This document shows positions 6,886 through 14,450 of a stretch of DNA of 14,494 nucleotides, in pieces. Below the pieces are notes generated by a model, which was not told the origin of the DNA, did no database searches, and was given only the letters and a program-made list of their open reading frames with translations. Each line of letters starts with the position of its first letter. Within the stretch, counting starts at the first letter, position 1. The position numbers and the translations under genes were made by a program. The stretch comes from JASMTM01 sp046483075 (GTDB lineage Bacteria; Thermotogota; Thermotogae; Petrotogales; Kosmotogaceae): positions 1-14,494 of the forward strand of contig JAWODV010000023.1 in NCBI GenBank assembly GCA_046483075.1. Reading direction: 5' to 3'.

Positions 6886-7329
6886 CTATCCAAATTTCTT
6901 TCTCATAAATCTTCTGTACATCTTCCTAAAAACGGGAATATTGTCGAAAATATCTCCCCAGAGGTCGTAGTAATCTCTTTGCTCTATGATCTTGCCCTCG
7001 TCACTCAAGGTCAAGCGGCTGGCACCATACAAAACTGAACGCTTTGTCTTCTTAAAAATGATCGTCATTTCCCATTCAACAAAGATGATATCCTGATCCT
7101 TTATCGTTCTTAAAACCTTCATCTTCAACTCTTTTGATCTTTTTGCCAATCTCTGGGTCATCTCTTTAAACTCTTCTATTCCTCTTATCTCCTGAATAGA
7201 GTCTCTGAAAAGAATATTTTCATCATAATAAGGAAGAATGTGGGACCAATCGGGTTTCCCTTCTGTGTTGTATGTTTTCGACCAGAGTTCCCTTATTTGA
7301 TCTGCACTCTCTATTACAAATTCATCCAT
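6886..7329 (-). CDS. NTF2 / SnoaL-like protein
   Basis: The 147-residue protein fits the NTF2-like/SnoaL cone fold. An N-terminal helix with TYNTEGKPDW is followed by ILPYYDENILFRDSIQEIRG, EFKEM, and beta strands such as IIFVEWEMTIIF. SRLTLSDEGKIIEQRDYYD comes next, and the tail is basic (YRRFMRKKFG). Such proteins act as small isomerases, cyclases, hydrolases or binding partners, so function cannot be set by fold alone. ATG 7329 has AAGGAG 8 nt upstream; a TTG at 7347 is in frame but would contain that Shine-Dalgarno. It is the promoter-proximal gene of the operon, and its TAG stop directly abuts the possible GTG of the SDR. NTF2-like, SDR and flavoprotein genes also cluster in bacterial lipid-modification loci as I recall, which suggests one pathway. 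Confidence 0.78.
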   Translation of the reverse strand: MDEFVIESADQIRELWSKTYNTEGKPDWSHILPYYDENILFRDSIQEIRGIEEFKEMTQRLAKRSKELKMKVLRTIKDQDIIFVEWEMTIIFKKTKRSVLYGASRLTLSDEGKIIEQRDYYDLWGDIFDNIPVFRKMYRRFMRKKFG

Positions 7330-7390
7330 AATTATTTCTCCTTGCAAAGTACGGTTTGGAATTACAGCACAAAAAACTAAATCTTAGAAT

Positions 7391-7420
7391 TTAATAATCA
7401 TATAGAACAATGACATTCAA
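7391..7420 (-). promoter_or_regulatory. Candidate promoter of the NTF2-SDR-flavoprotein operon
   Basis: On the minus strand TTGAAT (7420-7415) lies 18 bp from TATTAA (7396-7391), about 60 nt upstream of ATG 7329. The surroundings are strongly A/T-rich, so chance matches are easy. Confidence 0.35.
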
Positions 7421-8001
7421 AAAGATTTAAAATCATTACATATTAGAATGATTATATAATAGTTTTTAACTAAAAACGAGGCTAAATTAAGACCAATCAC
7501 GTTGATTACTCAGGACCATAAAGAATTGACCCCCCTATAAATCCTAAAAAGCAAGAAACAGCAGAAGATTCAAAAAAAACAAAGAAATACAAAGAGCTTT
7601 GTTAGGAAACTTTTTCCAAATACAGATCCCACCCTCTAAACTCTATGTTTTCATTCAATATGCTCATATAAGTAATTTTTCAAGTTTAAATCCTTCTTCG
7701 ATTCTCTCAATGAAAAACACAATAACCTGAAGACTTATGGAGAATGAAGCTTGTGATATACTCTAGAAGTTAACGATTATTCTAGCAGTTCTGCTTTTGC
7801 GGAACATACTGAAAATCATACTTACTTATTGAACATCTCAAACACAACCTTAAACCAAGTTGATTCCAACAATATTTATGACCTTCGAAAAAATTGTAGC
7901 CTAAAGTGTTCCGCAATTTGAATAAAGATTTAGAGGCTACCTATTTTCATGTTATAGGGACTAGTTTTTATCGATATGTGTAAAAGGAGGTTGGTATTTT
8001 T
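7421..8001 (+). other. Intergenic region between divergent transcription units
   Basis: No convincing gene is seen on either strand. It holds an AATTGACCCCCC string (7524-7535), a small hairpin AGCAG-TT-CTGCT (7784-7795) and a 10-bp inverted pair, TTGCGGAACA (7797-7806) and TGTTCCGCAA (7907-7916). A weak promoter-like pair, TTGAAT (7918-7923) and TATTTT (7942-7947), precedes the beta-helix gene, whose Shine-Dalgarno is AAGGAGG at 7984-7990. Confidence 0.5.
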
Positions 8002-9627
8002 ATGAGGTTTCTTATTTGTTTTCTTTCTGTAGTAATTATGGCTTCTATCTCCCTTTCAATGGGTCCTATAGATTCAGAAACATCGACAATGGGTTTTGGA
8101 AATAGCACCTTTCAAATCGGGACGATAATTGATTCAGTAATGGGAAATAAAGATTCTGATAATTTAAGAATCTTTGAAACCGCAGATCTTGTTATAGCAG
8201 ACGAGATATCTACGAAAGCCAACGCAAAATCTGTATTCCCTTTCATTGGAAATGATATTTTTTGTTTTGCTGCCAAAACTGCACATAGTGAAACACATGG
8301 GAATACTTACTATATCTCTCCATCAGGTGATGATAGAGCTAGTGGAAATCTGGAATCACCATGGAAGACTCCCTATATTTCTGTTCAAAGGCTACAACCT
8401 GGGGATACTCTTATTTTTCTTGATGGGGATTATATAATCCCTGATTTTGATGAGATTATGATTATACCTGGTGGAAAAGAGAACGCCTGGATTACTCTGA
8501 AAGGGGAGAAAGGGAAGAAACCCTCCATAAAAGGCAGCAACGATCTCTATTCTTCTATTATTCTTTCAGATGTTGGATATATACTCATTGAAAACCTTGA
8601 GATCACTTCGAAAGAAGGAGCCCCCTTCAGAGACGCAATCAATGCAATTGACGATCCTGTTAATCATATTGTTCTCAAGGATCTTTATATACATCACGTA
8701 GACGAATTCGGAATTAACATCAAAGATGTAGACAATATGGAGATAATTAACTGCAAAATCGAATACTGCGGTTTTGGAAGCATTGGAGGTCCAGAAGCTG
8801 AAATTGGAGGATGGAGAAATGTACTTATTGATGGCTGTGATCTTTCATTCAGTGGACACTACTACCAGGGAAAGTTAGACAACCCAGAAAATCCTTACGG
8901 TCGACCAGATGGTTTCGGGATAGAGCCTTCAGAAGGTCCCATAGAAATCCGTTATACAAAAGTAGAACATAATCTTGGTGATGGACTGGATTCAAAGGCT
9001 GACAATACCTATATTCACCATTGTATTGTGTCAAATAACTACGGTGATGGTGTGAAGCTATGGGGAGCCAATAGTAAAGTTGAAAATACGCTAATTTGTG
9101 GTACTGGTGATGGTGATACTGATTCGCCCTGGTGCCCTGTGGTTATTTCCTACTGGGGAGAACCTGGTGTAACTTTTGAACTGATTAATATAACAGTTGT
9201 AGACACGCCCCTTAGACCGAGTTACTCCATGACCGTACAATACGATTCTGAGGTGAGTATAGAGCTAATAATGAAAAACTGCATCTTTGCCAACTCTTAT
9301 GGCGCTATTTGGGTAAGAGAGAATGCATCTCTGGTGGTTGAATATAACCATTTCTTCCGCCCAGATGACGAGGTGCAGTTCATAGCTCATGGTAAAGAGT
9401 ATACTTCCGCTCAAATTTTATCCGGAAAACTGGGTCCTGAAAATACCTTTGGAAATCCTCTTTTCGTTGACCCACAATGGGGATCGGATAACTTTGACTA
9501 TCATCTTAGAGAAGGTAGCCCGGCTATTGATTCAGGAACTTCTATCGGAGCTCCATCAGATGATTTGGAAGGTGTAGAACGTCCACAACAAAAGGCTGTT
9601 GATAAAGGTTGCTACGAATTTCGATAG
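8002..9627 (+). CDS. Exported right-handed parallel beta-helix protein
   Basis: The 541-residue protein begins with a signal peptide (FLICFLSVVIMASISLSMG, 3-21). A region to about residue 100 shows no recognisable domain. At 102 comes TYYISPSGDDRASG, the usual opening of DUF1565/PbH1 beta-helix proteins, with PGDTLIFLDGDY at 133-144. Many short turns of the type IENLEI, IVLKDLYIHH, MEIINCKIEYCG and TYIHHCIVSNNYGDGVKLWG follow. The end (484-541: GNPLFVDP, EGSPAIDSG, GVERP, VDKGCYEF) is the common C-terminal cap. Relatives are polysaccharide lyases, hydrolases or surface adhesins; I cannot identify a catalytic site, so substrate cleavage is unproven. ATG 8002 follows AAGGAGG with a long 11-nt gap. 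It probably acts outside the cytoplasmic membrane. No downstream partner lies close; the next gene starts 632 bp on. Confidence 0.85.
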   Translation: MRFLICFLSVVIMASISLSMGPIDSETSTMGFGNSTFQIGTIIDSVMGNKDSDNLRIFETADLVIADEISTKANAKSVFPFIGNDIFCFAAKTAHSETHGNTYYISPSGDDRASGNLESPWKTPYISVQRLQPGDTLIFLDGDYIIPDFDEIMIIPGGKENAWITLKGEKGKKPSIKGSNDLYSSIILSDVGYILIENLEITSKEGAPFRDAINAIDDPVNHIVLKDLYIHHVDEFGINIKDVDNMEIINCKIEYCGFGSIGGPEAEIGGWRNVLIDGCDLSFSGHYYQGKLDNPENPYGRPDGFGIEPSEGPIEIRYTKVEHNLGDGLDSKADNTYIHHCIVSNNYGDGVKLWGANSKVENTLICGTGDGDTDSPWCPVVISYWGEPGVTFELINITVVDTPLRPSYSMTVQYDSEVSIELIMKNCIFANSYGAIWVRENASLVVEYNHFFRPDDEVQFIAHGKEYTSAQILSGKLGPENTFGNPLFVDPQWGSDNFDYHLREGSPAIDSGTSIGAPSDDLEGVERPQQKAVDKGCYEFR

Positions 9628-10100
9628 GTTTAAATGACATTTTTTGTGGCATTTATAGCTAAACCATTGTGGTGTTAAGACTCGAGTATGGTCAGTTTTT
9701 TTAGTGTTAAACCTCTGAAGATTTGCTCTTCTAATTGTTTGAGTATTTATTATTGAATAGCCTTGTAAAATTCAAAAAAATTTATTATTCTTACTTAGAT
9801 CTTGAACATAGCATTTTGCGAATCTCTCCATCATTTTAATAAATTAATTTAAAAAAAGTCAGAGAATGATCTTGGCTTACAAGAACAAGTCTTTGCTAAT
9901 TAGGCTTTGGACCAAATATACATTTTTTAAATAAAAGGTACATGCTAAAGAAATTATTGATGTATTCATTTAATTTTCTTCTGATTTCTAACCTTGCCTT
10001 TGGTTGCTATCAAATTTCGTGTTTTAAGCTCTTCACTTTAAAAGCTTCTTTGAGTGATTTGATTTCAAGCGATTCTCTTCGACTGGTTACTATATTCAAA
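9628..10100 (+). other. A/T-rich intergenic region without a supported gene
   Basis: Just after the beta-helix stop is an imperfect hairpin (GGTTTA 9627-9632 with TAAACC 9660-9665, inner AAATG/CATTT). No T-run follows, so it is not called a terminator. The rest is A/T-rich. An open frame starting at 9942 (MLKKLLMYSFNFLLISNLAFG) has a signal-peptide look but runs into the TCTCG repeat tract after about 50 codons. It may be the remnant of an exported-protein start. Confidence 0.4.
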
Positions 10101-10200
10101 TTGATTCACGTGTTTTTTACTCTCGGAATCTTGTCTTCCCGGTCCTTCTCAATTCTCGTTTTCAAAAGGGTTTTCATCCGATCTCGAGTCTCGGATCTCA
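10101..10200 (+). repeat. TTCACGTG leader and TCTCG-phased tract 3
   Basis: TTGATTCACGTGTTTTTT (10101-10118) leads into TCTCG-type units at 10121, 10129, 10137, 10147 and 10154 (steps 8, 8, 10, 7). The tract at 13795-13828 has exactly these steps, and 35 of 38 bases agree. A second block at 10182, 10189 and 10196 has a 7-bp step. The tract ends some 60 bp before the next gene, within or just upstream of its promoter. Confidence 0.75.
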
Positions 10201-10232
10201 ATATATATTACCGTTTTGTCGAAAAGTAGGGA

Positions 10233-10252
10233 TATAATCCAAGTATAGGAGG
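10233..10252 (+). promoter_or_regulatory. Candidate -10 box and ribosome-binding site of the 1097-residue gene
   Basis: TATAAT (10233-10238) lies in GGGATATAATC, a context repeated before the gene at 14451. No good -35 is seen at 17 bp. AGGAGG (10247-10252) lies 7 nt before ATG 10260. Confidence 0.45.
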
Positions 10253-10259
10253 CGATTAT

Positions 10260-13200
10260 ATGAAAAAGTTAATACTTTCTACCCTTGTGATTTTACTGTC
10301 AGTGATAAGTCTTTCCTCATACAGAATTCTTAATACACCGGGAACTTCGGCACTTCACAATACACCTTCAGATCAACACTATGAATACTATTTCAAAGAT
10401 CTAGGTGATTCTATTCTTTATATTTACGATACCTGGGATGGAGATGGTAATTTCGCGCTACTCAGATATGGTAAAAATGGTGAAATAATCACACCCTATA
10501 AAATACATAGAAGTCCCGCTTCTTCTGAAGAATTATACGATATTGAAATAGGTCAGGAGTATTTTCTTGAACTAAAAGAAGCAAGAAATGGATTGTTTAA
10601 TTTAGTTAAGTATTCACTCGATGGCGTTCCTATGGGAGAGTATATTTTTGAAAATGAAGATGCTTTTGCCTATAAATCAGATTATTCACCTTTCCGAAAA
10701 ATCGACATCGATGAAGCGAACATTGTATTGAGTGATGGAGACATCCTTGTTGATTTTGTTTCTGTAAACTCTATGGGAAGAGGCGAATACGAGCTTGCAA
10801 TATTCAGATACGTAATTAACTCGGAAATGGAGCTTCTAAGCAGGAAACTTCTGGGATACGATAATTTCGATTACAAACCTAGAGTAATAACCTTCGGATC
10901 CGAAATGAGTAATTTTTTCTTCTGGGAATATGACAACGGTTCAAGACAGGTAACCCTTTATTCGAGTGACAGAGAGCTGGGATTTAAAGAACAGTTCAGT
11001 TTCAATTACAACACGAATTTCAGCACAAAGAGAAGCTTATTCCAGTTCAAAAAAAAGGACGATTATTCACTTATAGTTTATCCCACTATATACACACATC
11101 TGGAAGATACTTTCTTCATTCCCTCAATACTCCTAATAAAAGACAATGAAATAGAAAAAACTTTGACCTTTTCCGATGACATAGACACAACACTTGCAGG
11201 ATATGAAGACATTGATCTTAACAGAATGAATGATCGATTTTGGGGAAGGCTTTTTATTTCTGAAACAGAAAATGAGATATTGCTAACATCAAATCTTGTA
11301 AATGAGTTCTATATTATAAATATAAACTACGATGACAGCTGGAATAGTGAATCAACAACTTTCACACAACTAACAGACTTCTTCTCTCAGGATGTTTTAG
11401 ATACCGACATACTAAATGTTTATAAGGATTGTCCCTTTATTTTGTTTAATGACAATCAGGGGTTGGACGCATACCTGTTTTTTGGAAGTGATGGATACTA
11501 TTATGATCACCATTCAAGTTTTCTGTATTTCTCAAGAGATATCGATTGGTCGCAACCCGACGCGTCAATCTACGATCTGGACCTTTCAACCTATAATCCA
11601 GTAGAAGTGCCATATAACGGCAGCACACCAAAAATTGATTTTACAGGCAAAATCACTAATTTTGGTCAGGCAACGATAACCGGTCTCACTCTCACAAATG
11701 AAAATCCACAGCTTTCATCCATTTCTCTGAGTGATCTTGAACAAAACACTCTTTCACCGGGAGAAACAGTTGAATTTTCTGGATCCTTCTTTCCGGAAAG
11801 CATCTGGGCAAAAGACAGCAAAGTAAGATTCTACATAAATGCAACAAATGATAGTTTCAATTTAAACAACGAAACCTCTGTAGTCTTCGCTATAAAAGAA
11901 ATCCCTGAATCGATGTTTGTTTATATACCTTTATACGATTACAGCTGGGAAGAGTACTCTTCACTCATGAAACCCTATCCTATACTGGAAAACGATATAA
12001 CTATTCTCGGAGATGACTATATTGACAAAACAAAGGCTGGTTTCTTTCTTAGCGAAGGAAATTACAGTTTCCTTATACATCCTAAGAATTATGATTCGAC
12101 AACTGTCAGCTTCAACATAATAAGAAAGGAAGACGACCCCTATACACTCTACGAAGAAGGAATGGCAAAATCCTATTACGTTAAATCATGTGGAGATATA
12201 AGCTTCCACATTGCCACTGCAGAGGGAACACCAATCAAAAACGCAGAAATTGATATTTCATCGGTGGCTGACGGGAGAACAAATAGTGAAGGAAACAAAA
12301 CATTTGAAGATGTTAAGAGCGGCGAACAACTAATAACAGTTAATGCGCGGCATTTCAAAACCTCGTATATTGAGGTGGACATACCGTATAACGGAGAAAT
12401 AACGAAGAATATCATCTTAGAACCCGTACCAAAGGGAATAGCGACTATACATATAGAAACAGATTCGTGGCCTGTGAGTCTTCAAATTTATGATGACGAT
12501 GTTTATTACTACTCAGAAGAAGTAAACAATCCCGTAGTTAACGTTGAACTGTTCGATGGTTCGTACCATGTAAGGGCATTAAAAGGTGAAGAGGAAACCA
12601 CAAAGTCGTTAAGGATATATGGTGGCGAAAACACAAATGTGACTGTTGATGTTAAAGAGACAGTGCCTTACAGTGAACGATCAAAAAGGCTGAGATCAAA
12701 ATCCAGTTTAATAATTCCTGCAGCTCTGCATGGCTACACTCCACCCCCGGGAGAACAGTTCGATGTATCTATCATGATCGGATTGTTTGAACTGGAAGTA
12801 GAGCTGTATGGAAAAGAAAACGATGATAACCAGATTTCAGAAATAGACAGGATAGACGTTACTCTAAAATCTGGGCCTCAATTTGTCGATTCCGTTTCTG
12901 CTATGTGGACCCCGGTGAGTCTTGAAGATATTGGTGGCTTGTACTCACCTTCGGGGGTACCTGATTGGGTTGGCAGCCAGGGAGAACAAGTAGGTAAAGC
13001 CTTTGATGCCATTCCCTTTGTTAAAATGCCCGAAATCGAGTTAAAGGCTTCCTACGGTTCGGGTCTTACAAAGGTGGTCCTTAGAGCAATAAAAGTTGTT
13101 TCCGGCGACTCGGAATTCTATCAGTCATTGAATATCATTCAAAACGATAAAGATTTCTCAGTAGAAATACCAGTATCTGAACCAATACAGATTTCAGATG

Positions 13201-13553
13201 AAAAAATATACGTTTATTTCCAGTTCTATGTAGGTAAAGGACCCATGGATCTTGCTATCTGGCCTGATCCCATTCCTCTTTTTAACTTCATGTGGAATGG
13301 AATTTCAGCAAACGGTCTGGATGATTTTACTGTACTCTGGGATATTAATACAAATTACACACCATCAAGGAGCTCATTAAATCTCGGTTTTGTAAAAGCA
13401 AGCTGGAGCCTTGACCAGCCTGATTTCAATGTCGATTTCGGTTTAGATATCCCATGGCCAATATACGAATCAACTAAAGCAAACGAAACAAAGATGTATA
13501 TACTGGGAAAAACAAATCTTGATTTCATCCAATCAGCTGGTTATCCATGGTGA
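10260..13553 (+). CDS. Large exported multidomain beta-rich protein
   Basis: The 1097-residue protein has a clear signal peptide (MKKLILSTLVILLSVISLSS) with no lipobox cysteine. Residues 40-440 are beta-rich with many Tyr/Phe/Asp strands and could form a propeller-like fold, though no named repeat is recognised. Residues 447-545 look like a CARDB-type adhesive domain (ITNFGQATITGL, LSPGETVEFSGSF). Residues 643-722 resemble a carboxypeptidase-regulatory-like domain (PIKNAEIDISS, ADGRTNSEGNKTFEDVKSGE). Residues 725-798 resemble a PEGA domain (IHIETDSWPVSLQIYDD, LFDGSYHVRALKG). The last 300 residues are a further unknown beta domain ending at PW, with no sortase motif or obvious membrane anchor. 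The domain types suggest cell-surface binding rather than catalysis. Start and AGGAGG spacing are good. No close relative is recognised. Confidence 0.85.
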   Translation: MKKLILSTLVILLSVISLSSYRILNTPGTSALHNTPSDQHYEYYFKDLGDSILYIYDTWDGDGNFALLRYGKNGEIITPYKIHRSPASSEELYDIEIGQEYFLELKEARNGLFNLVKYSLDGVPMGEYIFENEDAFAYKSDYSPFRKIDIDEANIVLSDGDILVDFVSVNSMGRGEYELAIFRYVINSEMELLSRKLLGYDNFDYKPRVITFGSEMSNFFFWEYDNGSRQVTLYSSDRELGFKEQFSFNYNTNFSTKRSLFQFKKKDDYSLIVYPTIYTHLEDTFFIPSILLIKDNEIEKTLTFSDDIDTTLAGYEDIDLNRMNDRFWGRLFISETENEILLTSNLVNEFYIININYDDSWNSESTTFTQLTDFFSQDVLDTDILNVYKDCPFILFNDNQGLDAYLFFGSDGYYYDHHSSFLYFSRDIDWSQPDASIYDLDLSTYNPVEVPYNGSTPKIDFTGKITNFGQATITGLTLTNENPQLSSISLSDLEQNTLSPGETVEFSGSFFPESIWAKDSKVRFYINATNDSFNLNNETSVVFAIKEIPESMFVYIPLYDYSWEEYSSLMKPYPILENDITILGDDYIDKTKAGFFLSEGNYSFLIHPKNYDSTTVSFNIIRKEDDPYTLYEEGMAKSYYVKSCGDISFHIATAEGTPIKNAEIDISSVADGRTNSEGNKTFEDVKSGEQLITVNARHFKTSYIEVDIPYNGEITKNIILEPVPKGIATIHIETDSWPVSLQIYDDDVYYYSEEVNNPVVNVELFDGSYHVRALKGEEETTKSLRIYGGENTNVTVDVKETVPYSERSKRLRSKSSLIIPAALHGYTPPPGEQFDVSIMIGLFELEVELYGKENDDNQISEIDRIDVTLKSGPQFVDSVSAMWTPVSLEDIGGLYSPSGVPDWVGSQGEQVGKAFDAIPFVKMPEIELKASYGSGLTKVVLRAIKVVSGDSEFYQSLNIIQNDKDFSVEIPVSEPIQISDEKIYVYFQFYVGKGPMDLAIWPDPIPLFNFMWNGISANGLDDFTVLWDINTNYTPSRSSLNLGFVKASWSLDQPDFNVDFGLDIPWPIYESTKANETKMYILGKTNLDFIQSAGYPW

Positions 13554-13594
13554 TAAAATCTACCTGATTCTTTTTGTATTCTTGTTATTTTATT

Positions 13595-13632
13595 CTCCCT
13601 TGGATAGGAATGTCACGAAGTGACGAGGTCCC
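13595..13632 (+). repeat. REP-like two-hairpin unit c
   Basis: CTCCCTTGGATAGGA forms a degraded first stem. The second is perfect: GTCAC-GAA-GTGAC (13612-13624), then GAGGTCCC. It is preceded by GTTATTTTATTCTCC (13584-13598), shared exactly with unit b of the direct repeats. It lies 40 bp after the 1097-residue gene's stop. Confidence 0.6.
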
Positions 13633-13637
13633 AAATC

Positions 13638-13679
13638 CGCCTTTAAGGGCTAGGGACCGCTTGCAGTGGTGGGTGTGGG
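13638..13679 (+). repeat. REP-like two-hairpin unit d
   Basis: The first stem is around GCCTTTAAGGGC (13639-13650). The second is ACCGCT-TGC-AGTGGT (13656-13670) with one G-T pair, then GGGTGTGGG and a T-rich tail. Units c and d form a pair as units a and b do. Confidence 0.6.
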
Positions 13680-13696
13680 TTTTTGGTTTTATCCTA

Positions 13697-13774
13697 CGAA
13701 ATCGAATATCCGAGCTGAATTATAGCTCGCATATCCTGAGCTCTGCTCAGCATATCCGTTCGTTCAAGAACGCA
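13697..13774 (+). repeat. Array of short hairpins separated by CATATCC (array 2)
   Basis: A weak CGA-AA-TCG (13697-13704) is followed by AATATCC (13705-13711). Then come CGAGCT...AGCTCG (13711-13729, 6-bp stem), CATATCC (13730-13736), CTGAGC-TCT-GCTCAG (13736-13750), CATATCC (13751-13757) and CGTTC...GAACG (13757-13772). Stem sequences are unlike each other and unlike array 1, but each is self-complementary and joins the heptamer in the same register. Confidence 0.8.
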
Positions 13775-13794
13775 CTTCAATTGTTTTAAAACTC

Positions 13795-13932
13795 TCTCGG
13801 AATCTCGTCTTCCCGATCCTTCTCGATTCTCGTATCTCTCATTTTATGGTTCTCTCTCGGATTCTCGGTTCTCGGCTTCTCGTCTTATAAACAAACTGAT
13901 CTCCGATCTCGAATCTCAAGTCTCGGATCTCG
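13795..13932 (+). repeat. TCTCG-phased tract 4 (8-bp then 7-bp register)
   Basis: Units start at 13795, 13803, 13811, 13821 and 13828, then 13855, 13863, 13870 and 13878. A strictly 7-bp block follows at 13900, 13907, 13914, 13921 and 13928. The first five steps copy those at 10121-10154. Two periodicities in one tract argue that the unit length itself changes, not merely slippage noise. Confidence 0.8.
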
Positions 13933-13942
13933 GTGTTTAATT

Positions 13943-13998
13943 CGGTTCACGGGAAACGGTCAACGGTTCACGTGTTTTTCTCGAACTCTCGGTTCTCG
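13943..13998 (+). repeat. Heptamers x4, TTCACGTGTTTTT leader and short TCTCG tract
   Basis: CGGTTCA, CGGGAAA, CGGTCAA and CGGTTCA (13943-13970) run into CACGTGTTTTTCTCG. TCTCG units follow at 13979, 13987 and 13994. The order matches 4252-4290. Confidence 0.75.
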
Positions 13999-14082
13999 TT
14001 TCACATTTTTTAGTTCTTTGAACTCCCGTCCAACACACAACCTACTATCGTACGACGTTTTTTATTAATGATTTTCGTCGGA

Positions 14083-14101
14083 TCTCGGTTCTCGGATCTC
14101 G
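14083..14101 (+). repeat. Short TCTCG tract, 7-bp register
   Basis: TCTCG occurs at 14083, 14090 and 14097 with an exact 7-bp step, then GTGTTTTAATTTCG. It sits just before two-hairpin unit e. Confidence 0.65.
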
Positions 14102-14116
14102 TGTTTTAATTTCGAT

Positions 14117-14157
14117 CCACCCTTGAGGGTGGCCAGCTGTACCTAGCTGGGGGTGTT
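14117..14157 (+). repeat. REP-like two-hairpin unit e
   Basis: Two perfect adjacent 6-bp stems, CCACCC-TTGA-GGGTGG (14117-14132) and CCAGCT-GTACCT-AGCTGG (14133-14150), are followed by GGGTGTT. It is the clearest example of the two-hairpin plan, with both stems differing from units a-d. Confidence 0.7.
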
Positions 14158-14426
14158 ATTCCAGGCTGATCTCTGACTCGAGTTTTTATTCTCTTTCCAA
14201 CCTTTCTTAAATCCCCATCGCTTGCATTCTCCAATATCTGCAAACTTAGTGGGAAGATCGACAGTTTCACAAAGGAAAATGTATACCTCACACTTTAAAA
14301 ATAATGCTGGCATATAGTTAGTAAGGAGATTACTCAAAAAAATCCTTGTTTAAAGTTTGCTGATTCAAAATAATGAGAAGTCTTGGCGATTTGCAAGAGT
14401 TTTTTATAAATAATATGCATAGGGGA
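14158..14426 (+). other. Intergenic stretch, possible coding remnant on the minus strand
   Basis: No supported gene is seen. A minus-strand open frame (14337-14143) includes VYIFLCETVDLP and ECKRWGFKKGWKENK, which look more protein-like than random, but it has no convincing start or family match and runs into unit e. It could be a fragment of a lost gene. Confidence 0.3.
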
Positions 14427-14444
14427 TATAATCTTTTTGAGGTG
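14427..14444 (+). promoter_or_regulatory. Candidate -10 box and ribosome-binding site of the right-edge gene
   Basis: TATAAT (14427-14432) sits in GGGATATAATC, the same 11-mer as before the gene at 10260. GAGGTG (14439-14444) lies 6 nt before ATG 14451. No clear -35 is seen. Confidence 0.45.
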
Positions 14445-14450
14445 AAAACA

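Noticed and set aside
7524..7535. AATTGACCCCCC as an insertion-sequence end
   Set aside because: A single short string with no transposase, no paired terminal repeat and no target duplication.
9627..9665. Rho-independent terminator after the beta-helix gene
   Set aside because: The stem is A/T-rich and interrupted, and no T-run follows it.
9942..10229. 95-codon open frame with a signal-peptide-like start
   Set aside because: The second half is TCTCG repeat; only a start remnant is plausible, so no CDS is called.
14106..14337. Minus-strand open frames
   Set aside because: They run through two-hairpin unit e and have no Shine-Dalgarno; at most a gene remnant.
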